Source: Cyclonatronum proteinivorum
Lineage (GTDB): Bacteria > Bacteroidota > Rhodothermia > Balneolales > Cyclonatronaceae
NCBI RefSeq assembly: GCF_003353065.1
Contig: NZ_CP027806.1
Coordinates: 902,997-966,996, forward strand
Direction of reading: 5' to 3'
DNA length: 64,000 bases
The translations under genes were made by a program, and so were the position numbers. Numbering within the stretch: position 1 is the stretch's first letter; every line of letters starts with the position of its first letter. Shown here piece after piece: positions 34,582-43,727 of this stretch. The notes under the pieces were generated by a model. That model was not told the DNA's origin and did not search any database. It saw only the letters and a program-made list of their open reading frames with translations.

Positions 34582-36312
34582 TCAGTCTCCGGTTGCAACA
34601 CCGTCCAGCCGGGGGTCGGCGCCGCCGCGGTATTGGGCGGTGGCGGGGAGCCATTCGATGCCGTGGACGCCGCTTTGCATGGGGGTGATTCGCACGCGGT
34701 GGCCCAGGGCTTGCAGGGCGGGGCGCAGGGCTTCGTAAGGGGTGCCGGCTTCGAGTTCGAGGGCGTCGCCGCGGTGCACCATGTTGGGCAGGGCGGCGGA
34801 CTGCTGTATGCTGAGGTCCCAGTCGAGTACGCCGATCAGGGTTTGGACAACGTAGCCGATGATGCGGCTGCCGCCCCGGGAGCCGACGATGAGGCGGAGT
34901 TCGCCCTCGGAATCGAGCACGAAGAAGGGCGACATCGAGCTGCGCGGACGCTTCCCGCCGGCAACGGCATTCGGGTGCGGCTGCCCGTCGAAGACCGGCC
35001 GGAAGGTGAAATCGGTGAGCTGATTGTTGAGGAGGAAGCCGTTGGTCATCATCCGGTTGCCGAAGGGGGCTTCAATGGAGCTCGTCATGGAAACCCAGTT
35101 GCCGTAGCGGTCAGTGACCGAAAAGTGGGTGGTGCCCTGCGATTCGGGCTCGTCGGGGATGGGGAGCTCTTCTTGCTCGGGAATTATGCGGAGCGGGTCG
35201 CCGGCGAAGGCGTCGGACATGGCACGGGCGGGATCAATGAGGGTGGCGCGTTCACGGATGTAGTCCGGGGCGATGAGAGCCTGCACCGGAATATCGGTGA
35301 AATCGGGATCACCGAGATACAGGAAGCGGTCGGCGAAGGCGAGGCGGCTGGCTTCGGCGATGAGGTGCAGCGCTTCGGGATCATCCGGCTGGTAGCGTCG
35401 CAGGTCTAAGGATTCGAGCATGCCGAGTATCTGCAGCACCGCGATGCCGCCGCTCGACGGGGGCGGGGGGCCGCAGAGGGTGTAACCGCGGTAGCTGCCG
35501 CACACGGGCTGCTGCTGCTTCACGCGGTAGGCCTCGAAATCGGCAGGGGTGATGTCGCTGCGGAATGGCCGTCGGGCGCGGGCGGTGCGGACCATCTCGT
35601 CGGTAAGTTCGCCGCGGTAGAAGTGGTCGGGACCTTCTTGGGCCAAACGACGGAGCGTTTCGGCGAGTTCGGCGTTACGAAATACCGGTGCCTCGCCCCG
35701 CGCCTGGTACACGAAATGTCGTCGGAGGTCTCCGAAGAATTGGATGGAGTAGTCGGCCCGAACCCGCTGCAGGAGCGCGGGTGGGTAGGGGATGCCGGTT
35801 TCCGCGGCTTCGATGGCGGGTCCGAACAGCCCGGTCCACGGCAGCTGACCGTGCTGCTGATGGGCATCCCATAACAGGGCGAGAGTGCCCGGCACGCCGA
35901 AAGCCGCGCCGGTCGGGATGGCGAGCGGCAGGGGCAGCGGCTGACCGAGCACCGTGAAGCGGTCCGGCTGCGCGGCCATGGGCGCGGTTTCGCGACCGTT
36001 AAATACTGTCATGGTTCCGCTTGCGGCGTCGCGGTACAAAAGGAAGGCCCCGCCGCCTATGCCGCTTTCGGTAGGTTCCGAGAAGGTAAGCATGGCCTGA
36101 ATGGCGATCGCGGCGTCGATGGCGGTGCCGCCCTGCCGGAGCACTGCGCGTCCGGCCTCCGCGGCGTGCGGACAGGCGACCGAGACCATGAAGTCCGCGG
36201 CAAGCTGCTCGGCGGGCTGCTGCGCCGGTTCAAGGTTGGGCGCGGGCCGGGAGCAGGCGGCCACGCAAAGCAGAAGGAAGAGGAGCGGGAATAGGCGGAG
36301 AAAAAAGGTCAT
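34582..36312 (-). CDS. ggt: gamma-glutamyltransferase (lipoprotein)
   Basis: About 576 residues from the ATG at 36312, which begins a lipoprotein signal (LLFLLLCVAACSRP, lipobox VAAC). Precursor of an autoprocessing Ntn hydrolase: large subunit first, then the catalytic Thr in SQGTTHFSVTDRYGN that becomes the N-terminus of the small subunit. SGIGGGAFLLY, FNGRETAPMA, GPPPPSSGGIAVLQ and GGKRPRSSMSP are family signatures. Cleaves gamma-glutamyl bonds of glutathione and related compounds in the periplasm. An open frame extends about 74 codons upstream through repeat DNA and is not part of the protein. Confidence 0.94.
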   Translation of the reverse strand: MTFFLRLFPLLFLLLCVAACSRPAPNLEPAQQPAEQLAADFMVSVACPHAAEAGRAVLRQGGTAIDAAIAIQAMLTFSEPTESGIGGGAFLLYRDAASGTMTVFNGRETAPMAAQPDRFTVLGQPLPLPLAIPTGAAFGVPGTLALLWDAHQQHGQLPWTGLFGPAIEAAETGIPYPPALLQRVRADYSIQFFGDLRRHFVYQARGEAPVFRNAELAETLRRLAQEGPDHFYRGELTDEMVRTARARRPFRSDITPADFEAYRVKQQQPVCGSYRGYTLCGPPPPSSGGIAVLQILGMLESLDLRRYQPDDPEALHLIAEASRLAFADRFLYLGDPDFTDIPVQALIAPDYIRERATLIDPARAMSDAFAGDPLRIIPEQEELPIPDEPESQGTTHFSVTDRYGNWVSMTSSIEAPFGNRMMTNGFLLNNQLTDFTFRPVFDGQPHPNAVAGGKRPRSSMSPFFVLDSEGELRLIVGSRGGSRIIGYVVQTLIGVLDWDLSIQQSAALPNMVHRGDALELEAGTPYEALRPALQALGHRVRITPMQSGVHGIEWLPATAQYRGGADPRLDGVATGD

Positions 36313-36418
36313 ATCCCCAAGATAGGGAATGGCGCCGCTACATGTCCGGGCGTTTCCGCAGGGAAATGAAGCGGCAAAGGCAGCCCTGAAACCCGCATTT
36401 CGGACAGTACAAGGCTTT

Positions 36419-36492
36419 GTTTTTTTTGGGTGGACTCCTTGCGCATCACTGGCCTTGGCGGGTGGTGGAGAAATCCCAAGCCTACGGAAAAG
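36419..36492 (-). repeat. dispersed ~90-bp repeat, copy 3
   Basis: On the minus strand: CCGTAGGCTTGGG, variable middle, CCAGTGATGCGCAAGGAGTC and CACCCAAAAAAAA. It is the most diverged copy and faces away from copy 4, which lies about 40 bases further right. Confidence 0.75.
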
Positions 36493-36529
36493 CCCGCGGT
36501 TTGTGCGTTTGGCGGTCTGTCGTTGTGTA

Positions 36530-36618
36530 CTCAAAAAGCACGGGACATGCCGTAGGTTTGGGGTTTATCGGGTTGCATCAGCTGCCAGTGATGTGCAAGG
36601 CGTTTCCCCCAAAAAAAC
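36530..36618 (+). repeat. dispersed ~90-bp repeat, copy 4
   Basis: AAAAAGCACGGGACATGCCG, TAGGTTTGGGG, variable middle, CCAGTGATGTGCAAGGCGTT and TCCCCCAAAAAAA. With copy 3 it forms an inverted pair in the region between ggt and the regulator gene. Confidence 0.8.
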
Positions 36619-36792
36619 AGGGCAGAACTACCAAAGGAGCCTGATTCCGGGGAGGATTGCAGCCGTTGGAGCGCTGCGCGGCTGTTTGGCTGAGCGGCGG
36701 ATAAGGCCGAAAAAAACGCTTTTTCGCTGAAAATTGTGCTTGCTTTTGAAGTGCAAAAACCGTTGTTTGAAAAAAATCAAATTTATCAAACG

Positions 36793-37296
36793 ATGAACAA
36801 GCACGAACTCATAGATCAGCTCGTCAACGCCTACGCGGAGGCCTATCAGAACCTCGGGTACAGCTCGCTGATGGGCAAAATTGTGGCGCTGCTGATTGCT
36901 ACGCCCGGCCCGCTTTCCCTGGATGAAATCTCCGAACGGCTGCAAATGAGCAAGGGACCGGTGTCGCAGATTGCACGCAAGCTCAAGGATCATCAGCTCA
37001 TCGAAAAAGTGTGGGTGAAGGGCGAGCGCAAGGATTACTATCAGGCCGTGCCCGATATTTTTGGTCAGGCGTTTGCCAATTATGCCGCTTCGATGCGCCG
37101 CAATCAGCAGCTTGGGGAGAAGTTTCAGTCTTTTGCCGAAACCCTGCCCGAGCAGGACGAGCAGACCGCACACCTCGCAACCCGCATGGCTGAAATGAAA
37201 CATTTTTATGAGCTTATGGCCGAACACAACAAAGCCTTCCTGCAGCACTGGAAAGAATCCGTGAAACCTGAGCTCATCGAAAGCGGCACTCTCTGA
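36793..37296 (+). CDS. GbsR/MarR-family transcriptional regulator
   Basis: About 167 residues from the ATG at 36793. Winged helix with LSLDEISERLQMSKGPVSQIARKLKDHQLI split as helix-turn-helix SLDEISERLQMSKGPVSQI and wing KVWVKGERKDYYQAV. GxMGKIVALLIATPGPLS is typical of GbsR proteins, which sense choline-like or other small ligands in Bacillus. A C-terminal helical dimer region follows. It is the first gene of a rightward run of nine genes ending at 46312, and could control it. Gap to the SDR gene is about 95 bases. Confidence 0.88.
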   Translation: MNKHELIDQLVNAYAEAYQNLGYSSLMGKIVALLIATPGPLSLDEISERLQMSKGPVSQIARKLKDHQLIEKVWVKGERKDYYQAVPDIFGQAFANYAASMRRNQQLGEKFQSFAETLPEQDEQTAHLATRMAEMKHFYELMAEHNKAFLQHWKESVKPELIESGTL

Positions 37297-37390
37297 GGCG
37301 CTTTACCCGATATAAGAGATGAGGATAAGTCTTCACCCTTAACATTTGAAATTTTTCAAACAATCAAAATCCATTAAGCCTATATCTTTC

Positions 37391-38134
37391 ATGAACCGAT
37401 TCGAAAACAAAGTTGTCCTCATCACTGGCGGTGCTGCCGGCATCGGCAAGGCGACCACCGAACTTTTTGCTGCCGAAGGCGCAAGCGTCCATATCTGGGA
37501 TCTGAATGAAGCAGCGGGTACCGCGCTGGTAACGGCCCTAACCGAAGCCGGACAAAAAGCGGCGTTCCGCAAGCTAAATGTTGCGGAATATGAAGACGTG
37601 AAATCCGGCATCGAAGCCATCATCGCGGCTGACGGCAAGCTCGATGTGCTCATCAACAACGCGGGCATCACCATGGACAAAACCCTGGTGAAGATGGATC
37701 CGGCAACCTGGCAAAAGGTGATTGACGTGAACCTGACAGGAGTGTTTAACTGCACGCAGATTGCCGCGCCGTACATGATTGAAAAGGGTACGGGCGTGAT
37801 TCTGAACGCGAGCTCAGTCGTAGGACTCTACGGCAATTTCGGGCAGACCAACTATGTGGCGACCAAAGCCGGTGTGATCGGCATGACCAAAACCTGGTCG
37901 CGCGAGCTGGGCCGCAAGGGCATTCGGGTGAACGCGGTTGCACCGGGATTCATCGCAACGGAGATGGTGCAGCAAATGCCGGAGAAAGTGATCGAAATGA
38001 TGGTTTCGAAGGTGCCGCTTGGCCGCATGGGCAAGCCCGAAGACATCGCGCACACCTACGCGTTCCTCGCTTCCGATCACGCGGCCTACATCACGGGAAC
38101 TGTCATTAGTGTTGACGGAGGAATTATTTCGTGA
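37391..38134 (+). CDS. short-chain dehydrogenase/reductase (FabG-like)
   Basis: About 247 residues from the ATG at 37391. Rossmann motif TGGAAGIGKATTELF, NNAG at about residue 90, the catalytic Ser (SSVVGLYGN) and YxxxK (NYVATKAGVIG), and the C-terminal GxVISVDGG. The best family match is 3-oxoacyl-ACP reductase (FabG) or an acetoacetyl-CoA reductase. Its last codons overlap the GTG start of the KAS III-like gene by 4 bases, so the two are translationally coupled and probably act on the same acyl intermediate. Confidence 0.92.
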   Translation: MNRFENKVVLITGGAAGIGKATTELFAAEGASVHIWDLNEAAGTALVTALTEAGQKAAFRKLNVAEYEDVKSGIEAIIAADGKLDVLINNAGITMDKTLVKMDPATWQKVIDVNLTGVFNCTQIAAPYMIEKGTGVILNASSVVGLYGNFGQTNYVATKAGVIGMTKTWSRELGRKGIRVNAVAPGFIATEMVQQMPEKVIEMMVSKVPLGRMGKPEDIAHTYAFLASDHAAYITGTVISVDGGIIS

Positions 38135-39123
38135 GAAACGCCCGGATTATAGGAAGCGGCATGGCCGTACCGGATCAGATCGTGCCTAACAGCTGGTTCA
38201 ATGAGCGGCTGGGGGAGGATGTGGACACCTGGCTTCAGGAAAACCTCACGATACGCGAGCGTCGCTGGATGCGGGAGGGAGAGCTGCTCAGCGACCTCTG
38301 CATCACCGCCACAGAACGGGCCCTCGAAATGGCGGGTCTTAAGCCTGAGCAGGTTGACCTGCTCATCATTTCGACGGATACGCCCGAGTTTATTTCGCCC
38401 TCTACGGCTTCGGTTGTGGCGTACAAAGCCGGACTCAAAAATGCGGCGAGCTTCGATCTGAATACCGCCTGCGCCGGTTTTGTAACAGCGACCGAAACGG
38501 CGGTGAATTTCATCAAAGGTGACCCGCGCTACCGCTATGCCGTCGTGATCGGCGCCTACGGCATGAGCCGTTTCCTCAACCTCGACGACAAAAAAACGGT
38601 CACTCTTTTCGCCGACGGCGCCGCTGCTGCTGTCTTGGAAAGCTGCGACGGCACCGAAAACGGCGGACACCTCGCCGGCGACATGCGCACGCGGGGCGAG
38701 TACAACGACTACATGGGCATCTATCAGGGCGGGTCCGCGCATCCCGTTACGCCGCAGAGCGTTGCCGCGCAGGAGCACAAGCTCATCTTCGCCAAAAAAT
38801 TCCCGAAGGAGCTCAACCCGATTATGTGGACCGACATGATCCGCACCGTTGCCGAACGCGGCGGGTTTGCGGTCAGCGACATCAAACAGGCCTTCATGAC
38901 CCAAATCAACATCAATCAGATTTGGGAAACGATGGATAACCTCGGCCTGCCGCGGGAAACCGCGCCGGCTATCATGAGCACCTACGGCTACACCGGCTCG
39001 GCCGCCATCGGCATGGTCATGGACCACAGCATACGCGGCGGCGGCCTTCAGAAAGGGGACATCTTTGTAATGATGGGCTCCGGCGGCGGCCTCACCTTCG
39101 CCTGTAACGCCTTCCGCTACTAA
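38131..39123 (+). CDS. ketoacyl-ACP synthase III-like enzyme with altered catalytic triad
   Basis: 330 residues with a thiolase fold of the FabH/KAS III type. The nucleophile is present (Cys114 in NTACAGFV). The positions of the other two triad members are changed: the HQANxR motif reads FMTQININQI (Gln258 or Thr257 instead of His) and GNTSAAS reads GYTGSAA (Tyr287 instead of Asn). Glycine-rich GSGGGLTF end is normal. Decarboxylative condensation by the usual mechanism therefore seems unlikely; acyl transfer, thioester cleavage or a non-decarboxylative Claisen reaction are alternatives. GTG start overlaps the SDR gene; the symporter gene follows after 15 bases. Confidence 0.88.
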   Translation: MRNARIIGSGMAVPDQIVPNSWFNERLGEDVDTWLQENLTIRERRWMREGELLSDLCITATERALEMAGLKPEQVDLLIISTDTPEFISPSTASVVAYKAGLKNAASFDLNTACAGFVTATETAVNFIKGDPRYRYAVVIGAYGMSRFLNLDDKKTVTLFADGAAAAVLESCDGTENGGHLAGDMRTRGEYNDYMGIYQGGSAHPVTPQSVAAQEHKLIFAKKFPKELNPIMWTDMIRTVAERGGFAVSDIKQAFMTQININQIWETMDNLGLPRETAPAIMSTYGYTGSAAIGMVMDHSIRGGGLQKGDIFVMMGSGGGLTFACNAFRY

Positions 39124-39138
39124 ACCCGGATAAACGCC

Positions 39139-40650
39139 ATGGAACTCGCCTCCCAACAACTCGTTACCGCAGCCTGGATTCTCGTCGGCCTCTATGCCGC
39201 AGTGATTCTCTTTTTCGTGATTCGCGGCGCGAAGAAAATAACCAATATTGACGATTACGCCCTGGGCAGCGTGCTGTTTTCGCCCTACGCGGTGGGACTG
39301 TCGCTTGCGGCCTCCATCACGAGTGCGGCGACCTTCATCATCAATCCCGGCTTCGTGGCACTGTTCGGTATTTCCGGGGTGCTCTCGATGGCGATTGCGT
39401 TGCCCTTTGCCGCGCTGATTTCGCTGGTCGTGCTCACCAAAGGATTCCGGCGGCACGGCACAACAGTGAAAGCCCTCACGATGGCGCAATGGATGCAGAC
39501 CATGTACAAAAGCCGGGGCTACGGCATCTTCTTTGGCTTCCTCTCGCTGCTGCTCATCACCTTTGTGGTGCTGATTTGCGTGGGGCTTACCAAGGTGCTC
39601 TCCGCTTCGCTCAACATTCCCGAGCTGTACACCCTGATCGGCATTGTGACCTTCGTTTTTGGCTACATGATGTTCGGCGGGGCCAACTCCATGGTGTACA
39701 CCAACACCATTCAGGCGATTCTGATGCTGATTGTGGCCTTCGTGCTGCTGGGTTCCGGCTATCAGCATTTCAGCGAAGGCGTGCACGGATTCCTCGAAAA
39801 ACTGGAGGCCATAGATCCGCTGCTCGTTTCCACGACCAACGAAAGCAGCTTTCTCTTCCGGGATTTCTTTGAAATATTTGTGGCGCAGTTCATAGTGGGG
39901 ATTGCGATTATTTGTCAGCCGCACATCCTCACCAAATCCCTGCTGCTGAAAAGCGACGCGGATGTCAATAAATACCTCGCCGTCGGCATCACGGCGCAGC
40001 TGCTGTTCTTCTTCGTCGTGTTTACCGGTCTGTACATTCGTCTCACCTTTCCGGACCTCACCGCCGGCGGAACACCCATCCCGATGGACGGCCTCGTTTC
40101 GGCCTACGTCGTGAGCGAGTTCCCCGTGTTTGTGGGATTGCTCGTGGTGATGGGGCTCATCTCGGCGGGACTTTCCACGCTCGAAGGCCTCATTCAATCG
40201 CTTTCAACGACCATCACCAAGGACATCATTGATCCGCTTTTCGGCAAACAACTGAAGCTGAGCGAAAACACGGGACGTGCGGTCTTCATCAACAAGCTCG
40301 TGATTGTGGTGCTTGCGGTCGTGGCCGTTTTCGTGAGCTATGATCAGCTCGTGAATCCAAAGCTGAGTGTCGGCATCTTCGCGCAAAACGGCGTGTACGC
40401 GTACTTCTCGGCGGCTTTTGTGCCGATTCTGATGGGGATGTTCCTCAAAAACGTGCCGCTTGCCGCGCCGGTAGCGGCATCCGTAACGGCAGTTGTGGTG
40501 CACTTCACGATTTATTACGGGCAGATTGCCATCCCCTTCACCAAAGCGACAGGCGAAAACCCGGGTGTTGCGGCAGCGGTTGCGATTGTGTGCTCGGTGC
40601 TTGCCGGGGCGGTCGTGTACCTGTGGCATCAGCGGAAAGCAGTCCGTTAA
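39139..40650 (+). CDS. sodium:solute symporter family transporter
   Basis: 503 residues, about 13 transmembrane helices. The N-terminal part (IRGAKKITNIDDYALGS, SLAASITSAATFIINPG) and the core with FGGANSMVYTNTIQA belong to the SSS family, with the Na2-site Ser/Thr region at MGLISAGLSTLEGLIQSLST. Imports a solute with Na+; among SSS members this one resembles carboxylate/pantothenate/acetate transporters more than sugar transporters. Placement between the KAS III-like enzyme and the acyl-CoA ligase suggests the substrate is an organic acid subsequently activated with CoA. Confidence 0.9.
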   Translation: MELASQQLVTAAWILVGLYAAVILFFVIRGAKKITNIDDYALGSVLFSPYAVGLSLAASITSAATFIINPGFVALFGISGVLSMAIALPFAALISLVVLTKGFRRHGTTVKALTMAQWMQTMYKSRGYGIFFGFLSLLLITFVVLICVGLTKVLSASLNIPELYTLIGIVTFVFGYMMFGGANSMVYTNTIQAILMLIVAFVLLGSGYQHFSEGVHGFLEKLEAIDPLLVSTTNESSFLFRDFFEIFVAQFIVGIAIICQPHILTKSLLLKSDADVNKYLAVGITAQLLFFFVVFTGLYIRLTFPDLTAGGTPIPMDGLVSAYVVSEFPVFVGLLVVMGLISAGLSTLEGLIQSLSTTITKDIIDPLFGKQLKLSENTGRAVFINKLVIVVLAVVAVFVSYDQLVNPKLSVGIFAQNGVYAYFSAAFVPILMGMFLKNVPLAAPVAASVTAVVVHFTIYYGQIAIPFTKATGENPGVAAAVAIVCSVLAGAVVYLWHQRKAVR

Positions 40651-40709
40651 TTGCAGGGGGATGTGTCCCTTTTCGGGTGAACCCGCTGCACAAGCAAGAA
40701 TAAAATCTT

Positions 40710-40717
40710 TATATTTG
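40710..40717 (+). promoter_or_regulatory. TAnnTTTG promoter box for the CoA ligase gene
   Basis: TATATTTG followed by AATAATTGG about 20 bases before the ligase start. Suggests an internal promoter within the run of rightward genes. Confidence 0.4.
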
Positions 40718-40737
40718 AATAATTGGATTATGAATTT

Positions 40738-42252
40738 ATGAAGCCTCAAGCCATGCATACCGACTGGATTTCAAAATGGGCGCAGTACTCGCCTGAGGCG
40801 GTGATGCTGCAGGATGACGGCAATGGTGCGACCATCACCTACGCGCAGGCGCAGGCCATGCTGCTGCGCACAGCCGGACTGCTGCAGTCCCGCTACGGCA
40901 TTGCCCCGGGCGACCGTGTTGCCGTGCTTGCGCTCAATCACATGGAGTACGTCGTTCTCTTTTTTGCGGTGCAGAAACTCGGGGCCATTCTCGTGCCCCT
41001 CAACTACCGGCTTGCCGCTCCCGAGCTCGACTATCAGCTCAGCGACAGCACGCCCAAACTGCTGCTTTTTGAGCAGGAATTTTTGGACACCCTCTCAAAA
41101 ACTTCCTTCACCGGAGAAAAAGCGCTTTTGCAGGGTGAAGCCGGTTTTCTGGCACAGATGCACGGCACGGGCGGGAGCGCGTCCATCCCCCTGAATCCGC
41201 AGCACGAAGGTGCGCTTGAGGATGCCTGCATGATTCTTTACACCTCGGGCACGACCGGCAGACCCAAGGGCGCGGTCATTACCAACGGCATGCTGTTCTG
41301 GAATTCGGTCAATACCGGGCTCCGCCTGAACCTGGTGCAGAGTGACGTCACCCTGACCTTCGCGCCGTTTTTCCACACTGGCGGCTGGAATGTACTTACA
41401 ACGCCCTTCATACACCGGGGAGCGAAGCTGATTCTGCTCCGGAAGTTTGATGCGGCCCGTATCCTCGAGCTGTGCGGACAGGAGGGGGTCAGCATCCTCT
41501 TTGGCGTGCCGACCATGATGGACATGCTGTACCGCGAACCGGGCTGGGGGCAGGCCAATCTGGAAAAACTGCGCTACGCGATTGTCGGCGGGGAGCCTAT
41601 GCCGGTGCCGCTGATCGAAGCCTGGCACGAAAAAGGCGTGCCCATCCGGCAAGGCTACGGCCTCACGGAGTTTGGCCCCAACGTATTTTCTCTTAACGAA
41701 ACCGATGCCATCCGCAAAATCGGCTCCATCGGCTTCCCTAACTTTTATATTGATGCGCAGGTGATGCGCGAAGACGGCAGTTTCGCCGCCGATGATGAAG
41801 CCGGTGAGCTCGTGCTTCGCGGTCCCGTGTGCATGCAGGGCTACTGGAACAAACCGGAAGAAACGGCCAAAACCATCGTGAACGGCTGGCTGCATACCGG
41901 CGACATCGTGCGCCGCGACGCTGAGGGCTACTTCTATGTGATTGACCGCAAAAAAGAGATGTTCATCAGCGGGGCCGAAAATGTGTACCCGGCGGAGGTT
42001 GAGCATGTACTGCGCACGCACCCGGCCATTCGCGAAGTCGCCGTTGTAGGCGTGCCCGATCCCAAGTGGGGCGAGACCGGCAAGGCTTTTGTCGTGCTTA
42101 AGACCGGAGAAGCGGCGGATGCAGAAGTCCTCCGAAACTGGGCCCGCGAGCGTCTGGCCAAATACAAGGTGCCGGGTCACTGGGCGTTTGTGGACGAGCT
42201 TCCCAAAAGTGACAGCGGCAAAATTCTGAAACGCAAACTCAAGGAGGCCTGA
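40738..42252 (+). CDS. AMP-forming acyl-CoA ligase
   Basis: About 504 residues (start ATG 40738; ATG at 40753 is also possible and a TTG at 40723 opens the frame). ANL-superfamily motifs: P-loop-like LYTSGTTGRPKGAV, A5 region RQGYGLTEFGPN, A7/A8 GWLHTGDIV and YVIDRKKEMFISGAENVYP, and C-terminal catalytic Lys in SDSGKILKRKLKE. Activates a carboxylic acid to its CoA ester through an acyl-adenylate. Similar to medium/long-chain acyl-CoA synthetases; the exact acid is unknown. The MaoC gene follows 3 bases after the stop, so both act in one pathway. Confidence 0.93.
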   Translation: MKPQAMHTDWISKWAQYSPEAVMLQDDGNGATITYAQAQAMLLRTAGLLQSRYGIAPGDRVAVLALNHMEYVVLFFAVQKLGAILVPLNYRLAAPELDYQLSDSTPKLLLFEQEFLDTLSKTSFTGEKALLQGEAGFLAQMHGTGGSASIPLNPQHEGALEDACMILYTSGTTGRPKGAVITNGMLFWNSVNTGLRLNLVQSDVTLTFAPFFHTGGWNVLTTPFIHRGAKLILLRKFDAARILELCGQEGVSILFGVPTMMDMLYREPGWGQANLEKLRYAIVGGEPMPVPLIEAWHEKGVPIRQGYGLTEFGPNVFSLNETDAIRKIGSIGFPNFYIDAQVMREDGSFAADDEAGELVLRGPVCMQGYWNKPEETAKTIVNGWLHTGDIVRRDAEGYFYVIDRKKEMFISGAENVYPAEVEHVLRTHPAIREVAVVGVPDPKWGETGKAFVVLKTGEAADAEVLRNWARERLAKYKVPGHWAFVDELPKSDSGKILKRKLKEA

Positions 42253-42255
42253 CCC

Positions 42256-42678
42256 ATGAAACGCCTCACGATTCACGATCTGAAAACCGGCGATCGCGCC
42301 GAATTCAGCAAGACGATTTCCGAGCACGATGTGTACGCCTTTGCGGGCATCACCGGAGATTTTAATCCGCTGCATGTCGATGCCGAATACGCGGCCAAAA
42401 CCCGTTTTGGGGCGCGCATCAGTCACGGCGCCCTGCTTGCGGGCCTGATTTCCACGGTTGTGGGGATGAAGCTGCCCGGCCCCGGTGCGCTGTACGCGTC
42501 CCAAAGCCTGAAATTTCTGCGGCCCGTGTACATAGGCGACACCATTACGGCCTTTGCAGAAGTCTCCGATCTTGATGCCGAACGCAACCGCGTCCGGCTG
42601 CGGACCGGCTGTACCAACCAAAAAGGAGAAGCCGTAGCGGAAGGCGAATCCGTTCTGCTGCCTTCCAAAGAACCCTGA
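42256..42678 (+). CDS. MaoC-like (R)-specific enoyl-CoA hydratase
   Basis: 140 residues with the hot-dog fold. The hydratase motif is VYAFAGITGDFNPLHVD (catalytic Asp and His) and RISHGALLAGLIS. Closely resembles PhaJ-type (R)-enoyl-CoA hydratases, which hydrate trans-2-enoyl-CoA to (R)-3-hydroxyacyl-CoA. With the CoA ligase and the FabG-like SDR it would make a route from a free acid to a 3-oxoacyl-CoA. Starts 3 bases after the ligase gene. Confidence 0.9.
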   Translation: MKRLTIHDLKTGDRAEFSKTISEHDVYAFAGITGDFNPLHVDAEYAAKTRFGARISHGALLAGLISTVVGMKLPGPGALYASQSLKFLRPVYIGDTITAFAEVSDLDAERNRVRLRTGCTNQKGEAVAEGESVLLPSKEP

Positions 42679-42762
42679 TTTTCACATAAACCAACACCAA
42701 CCAAAACGAAAGCCCGGGGCTTCCCAATCCGGATTTTCAAACCCTTCAAAAAAACCAATCTC

Positions 42763-43566
42763 ATGAAAAAAATACTCTATTCCGTAATGATTGCCGCGCT
42801 TGTATTTGCAGGCTACGCGTGCAGCTCAAGCAGTGACAGCCCGGAACTCGGCGTCTCCGAAAGCAACCTTGACTTCGGTGATGTGCGCACCGGTGAGGAG
42901 AACACCCTCACCCTTGAAATCCGCAACGATGGCGATGTCACTCTCGATGACGTAAACGTAGCCGTAACCGGCGCCGGATTCTCCATCGCGGAAGAAGACA
43001 TGCAGTTTGCCCTTAATGTCGGCCAAAGCCGTACCGTAAGTATCAGCTTTATCGCAGAAAATCCGGGTGATTTCAGCGGAAGCGTAACGGTTTCTTCTGT
43101 GAGCGAGAACCTCGTCAGAACCGTAAACCTGGCTGCTTTTGCCGTTGATGCCATCGCAGGCACCTGGATTTCTCAGGGCGAAGACATCGCCCCCGGTCTT
43201 GCCGGTCCTCCTTTCCTGAATGTAGAAATCGTGGCAACCTTCAACGCGGATAACACCTACAACGTGACTTCAATCGATCAGGCCGGCTCTACCATTGAGT
43301 TTACCGGAACCTGGGTTGCCGGTGCGCCCAATGATGCCGGCATCCGTTCCATTCTGCTTGAGCAGGCTACGCCTTTCGCAGTTGTTTCTTCCGGTATTTT
43401 CCGTATCAACGGAAGCCGTATGGAGTATGAGGTGATTCAACAGGGACTCACCGGCGTTGAGCCTCCGACCGTTGAAGGCGGCTTCGGCAGCACCCTTGTT
43501 GGCGGCAACCCAACCGGCCCATTCTGGATTCAGCAGTACAGCCGCGTTGAGGCGGTGCCTAACTAA
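42763..43566 (+). CDS. lipoprotein with ASH/choice-of-anchor-like domain
   Basis: 267 residues. Signal peptide with Cys20 as likely lipidation site (FAGYACSSSSD). Residues about 28-125 form an immunoglobulin-like ASH/DUF1573-type beta domain: LDFGDVRTGEENTLTLEIRN and DGDVTLDDVNV with GFSI and a F-IAENPGDFSGSVTV strand. The C-terminal half (AGTWISQGED to the end) resembles a lipocalin-like beta-barrel domain. Probably a surface or periplasmic ligand-binding or anchoring lipoprotein. Lies 84 bases after the MaoC gene, before the outer-membrane barrel. Confidence 0.75.
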   Translation: MKKILYSVMIAALVFAGYACSSSSDSPELGVSESNLDFGDVRTGEENTLTLEIRNDGDVTLDDVNVAVTGAGFSIAEEDMQFALNVGQSRTVSISFIAENPGDFSGSVTVSSVSENLVRTVNLAAFAVDAIAGTWISQGEDIAPGLAGPPFLNVEIVATFNADNTYNVTSIDQAGSTIEFTGTWVAGAPNDAGIRSILLEQATPFAVVSSGIFRINGSRMEYEVIQQGLTGVEPPTVEGGFGSTLVGGNPTGPFWIQQYSRVEAVPN

Positions 43567-43727
43567 GCTGTCGCGGTAAACCCCGCAACTTTGCAACGCT
43601 TTCAGGACGGACAGCCCGGCGCTGTCCGTCCTTTACTTCCCTTTGTTGATTCTGTCTTTTCCCCTTCGATGTACCCCGATTTTAGAACAGGCCTGTAGGT
43701 CTGTCCCACCCGTGAGCCCATCCTTCC

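Noticed and set aside
38086-40197. 703-codon minus-strand open frame
   Set aside because: Antisense to the KAS III-like and symporter genes, His/Gly/Glu-rich low-complexity translation with no start context.
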